64,000 nt of DNA. Origin: Halicephalobus mephisto (lineage: Eukaryota > Nematoda > Chromadorea > Rhabditida > Panagrolaimidae). This document shows, piece by piece, positions 44,601 to 55,900 of the stretch. Positions within the stretch are counted from its first letter, which is position 1. Each line of letters starts with the position of its first letter. The stretch spans positions 1-64,000 of the forward strand of contig SWDT01000111.1 in assembly GCA_009193035.1 (NCBI GenBank), written 5' to 3'. The notes beneath the pieces are model-generated. The model was not told the DNA's origin. It saw nothing but the letters and a program-made list of their open reading frames with translations, and searched no databases. A program made the position numbers and the translations under genes.

Positions 44601-47600
44601 ATGCTCAGAGAATTTACCCAATTCGAAAATAACGCCGACGGGGGTGATGTCCAGATCCTCTTCGACAAAACAACAATGATCAATGACCAAAAAAAGAAAA
44701 AATTTACTTTAAAAACAATTTTATTTTTATTAACTACTGGAGTTTTTGTTTTAATTTTTTTTAATATTTTCACTGGAATTCCGAGTTGGGTCAGACATTC
44801 ATCAAGTGACCCACCAACCACCCCGACGAGTCCCGTGTACGACAACAGTACAGTAATGGGGATTAAACTTAATGGTAAGTCTTAAAATTTATATAATTTA
44901 AATATTTAAAATAGTTATAACTTGAAATTTTTTAAATTTTAAATATTTAAAAAAGTTAAAGTTTATATAATTTTAAACATTTAAAAAAGTTAAAATTTAT
45001 ATTATTTTAAATATTTCAAAAAAGTTACAATTTATATAATTTAAATATTTTAAAAAAGTTATAACTTGAAATTTTTTAAGATTTAAAAAATTTATACAAT
45101 TTTAAATATTTAAACAAGTTAAAATTTATATTATTTTAAACATTTAAAAAAGTTATAATTTATATAATTTAAATATTTAAATATTTAAAATAGTTAAAAT
45201 TTATATAATTTAAATATTTCAAAAAAGTTACAATTTATATAATTTTAAATATTTAAAAAAGTTATAACTTGAAATTTTTTAAATTTTAAATATTTTTAAA
45301 AATGTATAATTTTAATTTTAAATATTTTTAAAAATCTATAATTTTAATTTTTTTAATTTTATTATTTAAATTTTCTTAAATTTGTTTAATTTTAATTTTT
45401 TCAGAATTGGAATTTACTTTTTCATGGATAACGGATTTTAAAAATGAAGAAATAACGTTTATTTTTAACTATAATATTTCTATAGAAAAAGACAGATGGT
45501 TTTTGATGGCATTTCCGGATAGAGATACCGTATTTGGAGCTGATTATTGTCTTTATCAAAATGGAAATTCTACTGTATGTTGATTTTGAAATTTTATAAA
45601 ATTTTTTGAAAAATTTCGAAATTTTAGAATTTTTCGAATTTAATAAAAATTTTGAAATTTGAAAAAAAATAAATATTTTTAAAAATTTTTAAATATTTTA
45701 AAAATTTTCGAAATTTTTGAAAAATCTAAAATTTTTTTGATTTTTATAAAACTTTTTAGAAAATTCTGAAAAATCAAGTTTTGTAACTATTTTTTATAAT
45801 TTTTATATTATTATTATTTCCCTAATTTTTTTTCAGGACGGATATATCGAATCTGACAACATTCTGAAAACGGATTCCAGTCAAGACTGCGAACTGGTCA
45901 GCCACTCCGATCAGGAGATCAAACTAAAACGAAAATGGACCACTTGCGATCCCAGAGACTATGCTTTTGAGGTCAGTAAAGGTCAAGTGGACTCAACAAT
46001 TTCCAAATTTTAACTTTGTCAAAATTAACAATCAAAATTTAACTTCAAAATTCGGATTTTTCGTACTAAAATAAAATTCATAATTTTTTTTCAAAAAATC
46101 CAAAAAAATTCGGATTATTAATTTAATTAAAGTATTTTTTTGAAAAAAAATTACGAATGTTGTTTTTGTACGAAAAATCCAGATTTTGACTTTAATTTCT
46201 GTATTAATTTTTTATCGAAATTCAAATTTTATCAATTCAGACAAAAACGACAGATTTTTTAAATACAAAAAATCCGTCAATAATGTCCTATCAAGAACAT
46301 TCCAAATTTCGACTTCGAACTGTGATTGTCAATTTTGGTAATATGAATTTTAGATTTTTCGCGTCAGAACACAACTTTAAATTTTTTCTGTTTTGAAAAA
46401 AACTGGATTATATCTTGGTTAAATTTCCCTAATCCAGATTTGTGTTTTAAAAAGAAAAATCTAAATTCCAATTTCAAACTCTGTTAGTCAACTTCGAAGT
46501 TAAAATTCGACTTTAAAGTTAAGGGTCGAAGGTTGATGTTAAAGTCGATGATTAAATTTTAAAATTGATTTTTAATTTTTAAATTTAAAGTCGAATTTTT
46601 ACTTTTAATTGTGATCTTCAACTTTTGAAGTCGAATTTTGAAATCAATTTTTAATTTTTAAATTTAAAGTCATATTTTGACTTTTAACTATAATTTTCAA
46701 CTTTTGAAGTCGAATTTTGACTTTTAATTGTGATCTTCTACTTTTGAAGTCGAATTTTGAAATCGATTTTTAATTTTTAACTTTAAAGTCGAATTTTGAA
46801 GTCAACTTCTGATCTTCTACTTTTGAAGTCGAACTTTGACTTTCAATTCTAATTTTCAACTTCGACAAAACTAAAACATTAAATATAAAATTTTCAATTT
46901 TGAAGGAATTGAAATTTGAAAAAAATAACTAACTTTAAAAACTCTCAAAAATTTGAAATTTTGATAACTACGGTATCTACAATTATTTTCAGGAAGGAAC
47001 AACAAAAATCCTCTTTTCTTCAGCCATAGGAAATCCGGATAAACTTCCCGAAGATGATTTTAAAGTTCATTATGTCAGATTTTTCAACAAGAATTTTCCT
47101 CAAGGAAATTTCGATTCTGAAGAATTTCACGAACTGAATATTACGGTATCTAACGTTACTGTATCTGAAGAAGAATTTTCCGAAATTTGTTCGGTTGTTA
47201 AATTGGATCCGATTCCGGTGAAAAAACATCTTGTAAAATGGGAACCACTGATTACTTACGGTAATGAGGATACTGTAAGACGGATAGAAGTATTTTTATG
47301 TAATTACGGTAATGAAGAAAAAATCAACTTCACTGAAGGATGTTCTGAAAAGAAAAATTGCAAGAAATTTTTGGCGTTATGGTCATTTGGCCAAAAAGGA
47401 TTCGAATTTCCGTCCGAGACCGGATTTCCCATCGGAGGCGAAGATTCTCCGATTTCGATTTTGATTAAAATTTATTTTCGAAATTTTCAAAAAAAAACAA
47501 AATTAGACAATTCTGGATTGAGATTTATCTTGACCGACACCCTGAGGCAATACGATTCTGAAATCATCCAAGTCGGCATAGCACCCTCAGGCACAATGGC

Positions 47601-50470
47601 CATTCCTCCGGAAGAAAAAAACTTTATTTTGAATGGATACTGTATATCCGAATGCAGCGAGAAGCTATCCCTCGACGGAATCAAGATATTCGGATTTTTC
47701 AGTCATGCCCATTTTTCTGGAAGGAAAATCAAAACAAGTCTTTATAGAAACGGAAAACGGATCCAGACAGTAATCAACGAAGAAAATTTTCAAATTGATA
47801 ATCAGGGCATTGAAAGAATCGATCCAGTGGAGATGAAACGAGGGGATGTACTGTTTACTACCTGTAATTACGACACAAGTAAAAACGAATCTTGGGTCAT
47901 GGTGGGTTTTCAAATTCATAAAATTAAGAAATCTGGCATTTAAAATCTACAAAATTAAAAAATCTGAAATTCACAAAATTTAAAATTTTAGAAATTTAGA
48001 AACTTGCAAAATTTAGAAATTTAAAAATCTGAAATTTACAGAATTTTAAAATTTAGAAATTCACAAAATTTTAAAAATCTGAAATTCACAAAATTTAAGA
48101 ATTTAAAAATTTGAATTGTACGACTGTTGTTTTTTTGAAATATTTGATCTCTGGAGTCGTGTTAGTTTTGGATTTTTTGTTTTAAATTAGTATTTTTGAT
48201 TACTTGATAGTCATTTTAAATTATTTCGAAAACCAAAAAAAATTGTTTAAAAAACAAAAAATAAGTTGTAATATATTTAATCCTTTAGGACATTTACTTT
48301 TTTTCAAACTTCTGCTGCTAAAAAAAGAATTTATTAGAATTGTTGGATTTTCGTGATGAGAGTGAAATTTATAATTTTATAAGTTATGTTCGATTTTCTT
48401 CGGTAAAAAAGAGCTTCTTATGATTGTTAAACTATCGTGATGAGAGTGAAGTTCACTATTATTTTAGCTTTTTTTTAACATTATGTTCCATTTTCTTCGG
48501 TAAAAAAAGAATTTATTATGATAGTCCAACTTTCGTGATGAGAGTGAAATTTATTATTTTTAAAATTTCTTTTTGGCGTTATGTTCGATTTTCGTCGGTA
48601 AAAAAGAATTTATTAGAATTGTCAAACTTTCTTGGTAAGAGCGAAATTTATTATTTTTTAGTTTCTTTTTAGCGCCGAATTCAATTTTCTCTGGTAAACG
48701 AAGATGATTATCGTCATCATCAAGGACCTTTGTGGGGGAATTGGCGCCAAAAAGAAAGAATAATAGAACCAAGTTTCATTCATACTGATAACGATTAGGT
48801 TAATCATGATTATCAAGGATTTTCACGACGAGTCGCATTTTTTATCTTCTTAGGTTGCTTTTAATGCTAAGCTGCATTCACATTGACAAAAAAAAACACT
48901 TATCATTATCCTCAGGAACTTTCGTGGCAAGAGTTCAATTCACTTTTTTATTTTTAGTCTTTAATTTTATGAATATTAATAAATAAATAAGTAAATCATT
49001 ATCCTCAGGAACTTTCGTGGCAAGAGTTCAATTCACTTTTTTAGTTTTAGTCTTTAATTTCGTTAATATTAATTAATAAATAAGTAAATCATTATCCTCA
49101 AGAACTTTCGTTGTGAGAACTAACTTTATTTTTTTATTTTTTAAACCAAATTTAATCTTTATTAATAAATAAACATGTTTATCTTAATCTTCAGGGACTT
49201 TCGTGGCAAGAGTTCAATTCACTTTTTTATTTTTAGTCTTTATTTTTATTAATATTAATAAAAAAATAAATAAACACGGTTTTTAAAGACTTTCGTTGTG
49301 AGAGTCAATTTTATTTTTTTTTGTTTTTTAAACCAAATTTAATCTTTATTAATAAATAAACATGTTTATCCTAATCCTCAGGGACTTTCGTGGTAGGAGT
49401 CTGTGTCATTTTTACGTCACTAAAACATCGGATATTTTTTGGATAAAATTTGTCGAAATAGATTTGTCATTTTTGGAAAAATTTAAAATCAATTTACTTC
49501 GATAATTAAATTAAATTTTTAATCGATTTCGAAATTCAGATCGGAGACAGGGCAGAAAATGAAATGTGTACCAACTACCTTTACTACTACCCTGCCTCTG
49601 GGGTTACTGTATGCCAGAGCTCCGTCGATCCAGATGATTTAAAAAATTGGTTTATTTCAAGGTAAAAATATTAAAATTAATCGAAAATTGCACTTTGACA
49701 CTTGTGTCCCAAATATTTATTTCCGAATTTTAATAATTTAATAATTTTAAAAATTATTTAAAATAAATTTTTTATTTTTTACGAAATCCTAAAATTTTCG
49801 ATTTTCTTAGAAATCGGGATTCTGATGGTCAATTGGTTATTTTGACTTCAGATTCAGAATCTAAAGATCCGATTACCTTGTTTTTAGTATTTTTTCTTCA
49901 ACTTTTAAAATATTTAAAATTCTATTTTGGGACTCTGAAAAATGAAAATTTTGAATTTTATAAAAAATTTAGAGTTTTTTGAATTTTAGGAAAAATTTTA
50001 ATTTTTTTGAATTTTATAAAAAGTTTTAATTTTTTGAATTTTATAGAAAATCTTAATTTTTTTGAATTTTATAAAAAGTTTTAATTTTTTGAATTTTATA
50101 GAAAATTTAGAATTTTTTTTAATTAAAATTATTAAAATTCGAATGTAAATGTTATAAAAATGGAAATAATAATTTTAAAATTTTCAGAGGGATTTCGGAT
50201 AGTTCTATTCCTAATTCACAAAAATTCGAAAAAATTAAAGAAAATAAAGAAAATAAAAAATTGGACAATTCTACTCTGCTTTCTTTGGTTGAATTTTATT
50301 CGAATTCAAAGTTGTCAGTTCAATGTCAGAACAAAGATGGATCAAATTTTGAAGGTCATTACAGTAACTGGTCAGGGATTCAGAAACCTAAATTTGAACC
50401 AAGTTCTGTAAAATCAACAACAAGATTCAAAGATGAATGTCCAGCAGCCAATGATCAATCTAGAATTTGA
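44601..50470 (+). CDS. DBH/tyramine-beta-hydroxylase-like copper monooxygenase lacking one copper site
   Basis: Six exons in phase: 44601-44874, 45405-45574, 45837-45971, 46993-47901, 49540-49661, 50188-50470 (630 residues). Order: cytosolic Lys-rich start; one transmembrane segment (TILFLLTTGVFVLIFFNIF), a type II anchor as in dopamine beta-hydroxylase; DOMON domain (WFLMAFPDRDTVFGADYCLY); the two Cu2-monooxygenase domains. The family hydroxylates dopamine or tyramine with two coppers. The CuM site is kept: HAH at about 431-433 and the Met of NEMCTNY at about 505. The CuH site is not: the His-His of the HHMEVF motif reads RRIEVF (289-290), and the third His position (usual EIHYHN) reads KIYFRN (Tyr about 354). 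Catalysis of the normal type is unlikely. A coding-like 44388-44511 stretch upstream may be 5' UTR or an extra exon. AATAAA at 50579. Confidence 0.85.
44900..45300 (+). repeat. Intron-1 AT tandem array
   Basis: Many short units of TTTAAATATTTAAAAAAGTT and AAAATTTATATAATTT in the first intron of the monooxygenase gene. Confidence 0.65.
46545..46880 (+). repeat. Intron-3 tandem array with GAAGTCGAATTTTGA
   Basis: Five or six units of TTTTGAAGTCGAATTTTGA and TTAATTGTGATCTTC, period about 60 bp. Confidence 0.65.
48290..48700 (+). repeat. Intron-4 array A, about 95-bp unit
   Basis: Four units with GTTATGTTCGATTTTCTTCG, GGTAAAAAAGAATTTATTA and CTTTCGTGATGAGAGTGAAA. Confidence 0.75.
48880..49400 (+). 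repeat. Intron-4 array B, about 95-bp unit
   Basis: Five to six units with ATCCTCAGGAACTTTCGTGG, CAAGAGTTCAATTCACTTTT and ATTAATAAATAAATAAG. Shares the CTTTCGTGxxxAGAGT core with array A just upstream, so the two probably have one origin. Confidence 0.75.
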
Positions 50471-50529
50471 AAATTTATCTTGCCACACGTGTCATTTGAT
50501 AGTCAAACAAATCAGATTACGCAATACTG

Positions 50530-51015
50530 ATTTACGAGTATTTTTTCAAAGTTGTTGATATATCAAAAAAAAAATTAAAATAAAGATATTTTATATAAAA
50601 TGTTTGAAAAACCACTTTATTAAATAACTTACTTAATAGTTAGACTACCTAGTGGAAAGTTACGAGTATTTTGGAAGGTTTTTGATATATGGAAAAATTA
50701 AAATATTTCACAAATAAAATCTCCAGAAATTTATAATTTCGAAAATCATCTTATTAGTTGAGTTACTTGACAGTAGGATAAATCAGAGTCCTTAGGACTG
50801 AGTTATGAGCATTTTGGAAGGTTTTTGATATATGAAAAAATTTGATTTTTGAAAATTTCATGTGAAATATCTTTAATCTCAAAAATCATCTTATTGCATT
50901 AGTATCATGGTCATCAGATAAATCAAAGTACTTAGGATTAATTTATGAACATTTTTGAAGGTTTTTGATATATGAGAGAATTAAATTAAAAACATTTCAT
51001 ATATGAAATTTCCGT
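50530..51015. repeat. Downstream tandem array, about 115-bp unit
   Basis: Four units with TTTTTGATATATGAAAAAAT, ATTTTGGAAGG and TCATCTTATTAGTTGAGTTA. Each unit carries one ATATAT palindrome. Confidence 0.7.
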
Positions 51016-51094
51016 GATAGTAAGTAGTTTGTTTTTTGACCCCATATGATCGATTTTTATAACAACTGTTGCTGTTGAGTTTTCTAAATTCGAG

Positions 51095-51405
51095 AGCAAT
51101 TTTAAATCCTCTCATTGGTTTCCCTAAAATGGAATAACGAGGGCCAAGGGTCGCGAGAAAGCAAAGCCCGACGCCGCCACTCCTTCAACACGCACCCCTC
51201 CTCGCGGAACGACGGACGAACTCCATTAAGTTCAAGGCTAGTCGGTTTGTCTACCATTCTTTCCTCTTGCAACCCAAACATATCGACCGCTGGCAAGGCT
51301 TTTTTCGGGAGTGTAAGAATATTCCGAGGACAACTGCCAGGGACAGTACTGATTCAATTCCCGGAAGCGCAGCTGGGCCGCTCTAGTCACTGCAGATGAG
51401 TCTTG
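51095..51405. promoter_or_regulatory. GC- and CpG-rich island upstream of alpha-spectrin
   Basis: About 300 bp with many CpGs (GGGTCGCGAGAAAGC, GACGCCGCCACTCC, CCTCGCGGAACGACGG), in sharp contrast to AT-rich flanks, starting just after CTCATTGG (a CCAAT-box-like sequence). Frames are open on both strands only because the segment is GC-rich; none looks like protein. It lies about 1.6-1.9 kb before the spectrin ATG. A promoter or first noncoding exon is the best guess. Confidence 0.4.
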
Positions 51406-51699
51406 GATTTTGTTTAATATAATCCCTCTGAAATTTCCAGAATCCAATAAATTTCGAAATTTTTCAAGAAGTTTAAACTTCCAAAATTTATAAAACTAAA
51501 TATAAACTTTCGCGTCGAGACAATTTCACAAAAATGTTTATTTTTTTTTTAAATCAGCGTTTTGTGACAATTTCGAAATTTTTTAAGAAGTTGGAGAAAT
51601 TTCTGAAATTAAATTTGAAATTTCGCGTCGAGACAATCTCGCAGATGTATTTTTAATTTTTTAAAAACAATGCAATATTATTTTCTACAGTATAAAAAT

Positions 51700-52010
51700 C
51701 GCATTAACGCGGGTTTCGATATATCGAAATTACTTCTAAATCCTTTGTTGGTGGTTTTTATATAATTTTGAATATTTATTTGTTTACAAATATTTATTTT
51801 TGAAGGCTCAATCTAGGTTTTGATATATCGAAATTACTTCTACATCCCTTGTTGATGATTTTTATACCCTTGTAAATATTTATTTGTTTACAAATATTTA
51901 TTTTTGGAGATTCAATGCGGATTTCGATATATCGAAATTATTTTTGAAATTTTCGAAGATTTTTATTTTTTATAACTTAGTATATGTCGATATATGAGAT
52001 CTCAAATTCC
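51700..52010. repeat. Repeats with GATATATCGAAATTA
   Basis: Three units of about 105 bp: TTCGATATATCGAAATTACT, AATCCTTTGTTGGTGGTTTT and TATTTGTTTACAAATATTTA. Confidence 0.7.
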
Positions 52011-52084
52011 TCGTTGGCGATTTTGTATATCCCAGTGGATATTCGTATTTGTTTACAGTTATCGATTTTCGTATTCAAGTCGTT

Positions 52085-52127
52085 CGAGCGGAACGATTTT
52101 ATTTTTTGTCCCATCTCCGTTCCAAGG
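52085..52127 (+). promoter_or_regulatory. Probable end of spectrin 5' UTR exon
   Basis: A non-AT segment ends CCGTTCCAAG then GTCAGTAG, a good donor. The spectrin start codon sits 30 bp after a strong acceptor (TTTTTTTCAG, exon from 52957), so an upstream untranslated exon must exist; this is the best candidate. Start of the exon is not defined. Confidence 0.4.
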
Positions 52128-52439
52128 TCAGTAGTGATCGGATCTATTTGAATGAGATCTCTAGAACGTTAAGAATGTCTATTTGTTGATTTCTCGATGT
52201 TCCCCGAATTCCATTTGTACACTTTTGCATTTTTGAGAGCATTAACGGACAAAACTGATAACGTTTGCCTCGGCTTAGTGGAATTTGATCCTTTGCAGTT
52301 TTTGATTTTTTACAACCTTAACTGCGGAATATTCTTTTTTCCTCAATTATCAGGAACTGGTGACTCAGCAAGAATGTTTTATTTGATTTTTTGAATGTTG
52401 CTGATGATGCACCGTCCACTCCTGCGTGTTCGACGTTTG

Positions 52440-52870
52440 GTTTTGTCCTAAATATTTTATATATCGATTTTTCTAATAAATGTCATATATTCATTTCTTC
52501 TACAAGTCTCATATATCATTTTTGAAGAAAACTGAATATATTGTTTCGTCTTGAATATTTTATATATCGATTTTTTTACTAATTTTATACATCCGTGTCT
52601 TCTACAAGTCTCATATGTCATTTTTGAAGAAAATTGAATATATTGTTCTGTCCTAGATATTTTATATATCGATTTTTGCATATTTGATAAATGCATCTCC
52701 TACTTGTTTGACATACTGCTTTTCTTACGAGTTTGATATATTGGTTTCTGCTTATTTGTTTTTTATATCGATTTTTCCTACGTGTTCAGTGTTTCGTTTT
52801 TCTTAAAAATTTTATGTGTGCATTTATTCTGAATTTTCGATATATCGATTTTTCGCAAATTTTCAATTAA
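52440..52870 (+). repeat. Intronic repeats with TTTTATATATCGATTTTT
   Basis: Six or more diverged units of about 45 bp in the probable 5' UTR intron of spectrin, each with ATATATCGATTTTT or a variant and TACAAGTCTCATAT. Confidence 0.65.
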
Positions 52871-52986
52871 TTTCTCGTGAATTTTCCTTACATGTTTTAT
52901 TTATCGGTTTTGTCTTACGATTTTGATATTGGAATTTAATTTATAATTTTTTTCAGCGAAAAAAACCACTGCCATCTAAGACCACA

Positions 52987-55900
52987 ATGGACGACTCAGG
53001 GGCCGCTCCAGAGCCAGTGCTCGAAGTGCCACCACCGAAAGAAATCCAAGTTTTGGAAACGGCAGACGATATCCAGAACAGAAGATCTGAAGTTCTTGGA
53101 CATTACTCTCAATTTAAGGATTTTGCAAGAGACAAAAGACATCATCTGGAAGAAGCTAGACAGTATCAATATTTCAAACGTGATGCTGACGAGCTTGAAA
53201 TCTGGATTCTGGAGAAATTACAAACGGCTTCTGAAGAATCATACAGAGATCCAACTAACCTTCAAGTAAGCAATTTAAAAAATTTTTAGAAATACTTTTT
53301 ATTTAAAAAAGTTAAAAATTTTCGTATTTTTAAAATCATTAATTTTTTAATTTCTAAAATGTTAATTTTAAAAGTTTTTAGAATTACTTTTTATTTAAAA
53401 AAGTTAAAAATTTTCGTATTTTTAAAATCATTAATTTTTTGATTTTTAAAATGTTAATTTTAAAAGTTTTTAGAATTACTTTTTATTTAAAACAATTTCT
53501 GAAAATTATTAATTTCTAAAAAATAACGGTTTTTATATTTTTAAAATTATTAATTTTTTGATTTTTAGTCTAAAATCCAAAAACATGAAGCTTTTGTTAC
53601 TGAAGTTCAAGCTCATGCAAATACCATCACGAAGTTGGATAAAACTGGAAATGATATGATTCAACAAAATCATTTTGAAAAAGAAACGATTCGTGTAAGT
53701 TTTTTATTTACAGTACTTTGTTTACTTACTGTCAAAATTGCTAATTGACTTTCGATGACTTTGTCAATAAGCATTTTGACACGATAGAAATTTTAAAATC
53801 ATACTATTATAAAAAATGAGTGTTTTTAGGAAAATGCTAAAAAAAATTTTAAGATTATTTAGGTCGTAAAAGAAAAAGGAAAATATGATAAAATGGGTCA
53901 ATTAGATAGTTAATTATCAGAGTTTTTGTTTTTTATTACTCTCAATTATTTTGTCCTGAAGATTTGAAAATTATAAGAATCACAATAATGTAAAAGTGAA
54001 AAATTTTATGGAATTTTTAGAAATTAATGTAGGAAATTTTAAAAAGTAGATTTTTATAAAGAAGTTAATTTTAAAAATTAAGTTTTTATTAAGAAATTAA
54101 TTTTAAAAAGTAATTTTTTATAAAGAAATTAATTTTAAAAAGTAAATTTTTATAGAGAAATTCATTTTAAAAATTAAGTTTTTATAAAGAAACTAGTTGA
54201 AATTATTCTTTATGGTCATTTAGTTTGCCTTAGGGGTTTAGAAATTATAAAAATTGCATTATTATGAAAGTTAGGGAATTAGTTAAAAGTTTAAAAAGTA
54301 GATTTTTGTAAAGTAGTTAAAAATATCACTTTTTAAAGTCATTTGTTTTGTTGTGGGATATCTTTGAAAATATTACTTTTTAAAATTGAAATAATTGGGA
54401 TTTGAGCGACGAAAATTGGAAATTTTTAGAGACGTTTGGAACATCTTCATGAACTTTGGGATAGACTTTTTGGAAAACTCCGTGAGAAGGGGATTAGACT
54501 TCAACAAGCCTTGAAACTTTTACAATTCAATCGACAATGTGATGAAATGCTTTACTGGATCAAGGATAAAGAAGCTTTTGTGACTTCTGATGACTTTGGG
54601 ACGGATTTGGAACATGTGGAAGTTATGCAGAGAAAATTTGATGATTTTTTGAAAGAATTGGAAAATCATAGTTACCGTATTAATGATATTAATGAAGTTG
54701 CAAATAACTTGGTTAAAGAAGGACATCCGGATCATGATGCAATAAACAACAAAAGAGAAGAAGTGAATAATGCTTGGCATAGATTGTCTACTTTGACAAC
54801 GACGAGAAGAGAAGGATTATTTGGAGCTCAACAAATTCAAAGATTTAACAGAGATACAGATGAACTTTTGAGTTGGATTGCGGAAAAAGAAACAAATTTG
54901 TCAAGTGATGATTTTGGAAGAGATTTGAATAATGTTCAAGCTTTGCAAAGGAAACATGAAGGTGTTGAAAGAGATCTAGAAGCTTTGAAAGGTAAAATGG
55001 ATGGTTTGGAGAGAGATGCGGATCAACTTGGACATCAATATCCAGAGAAATCTGATCAAATTAAAGATAAACTTAACGAAGCTAAAAATCGTTGGAATGA
55101 ACTTTTGAAACAAGCCCAAAAAAGAAAAGATAATTTAAATAGAAGTTATAATCTTCATAGATTTTTGGCTGATTATAGAGAATTATCTGATTGGGTTAAA
55201 GGAATGAAAGCATTAATTTCGGCAAATGAATTAGCGAAAGATGTGGCTGGAGCAGAAGCTTTATTGGAATCTCATCAAGAACATAAAAGTGAAATAGATG
55301 CAAGATCAGATAGTTTTGCACAAACAGCAGAAGCAGGACAAAGATTACTTGATGATGGTGTTAGAGAATCTAATGAAGTTAGAACTTTTATGAATCAATT
55401 AGCAGAAGAAAAAGCAAGTTTAGATAATTTATGGGAAGAAAGAAGAATTTTATATGAACAATGTATGGATTTGCAATTGTTTTATAGAGATACAGATCAA
55501 GCAGAAACATGGATGACGAAACAAGAAGCATTTTTGGCAAATGATGAATTGGGTGATTCATTGGATTCAGTTGAATCGTTATTGAAAAATCATGAAAATT
55601 TTGAAAAAAGTTTAGCTGCACAAGAAGAAAAAATTAATGCTCTTGATGAATTTGCAACGAAACTTATTGAAGGACAACATTATGCAGCGACGGATGTAGC
55701 GAAAAGACGTGAAAGTTTACTTGCTAGAAGAAGAGCTTTGATGGATAAAGCTGCAAGAAGACGAGAAGCCTTGAAAGCAAGTTATAGATTACAACAATTT
55801 GATAGAGATTGTGATGAAATGCTCGGATGGATTAATGAAAAGCTTAAAACTGCTAAAGATGAATCATATATGGATCCGACAAATATCAGAGGAAAACTTC

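Noticed and set aside
51102..51447. Several overlapping open frames in the GC-rich island
   Set aside because: Open in multiple frames on both strands because of GC content; no splice sites or protein-like pattern.
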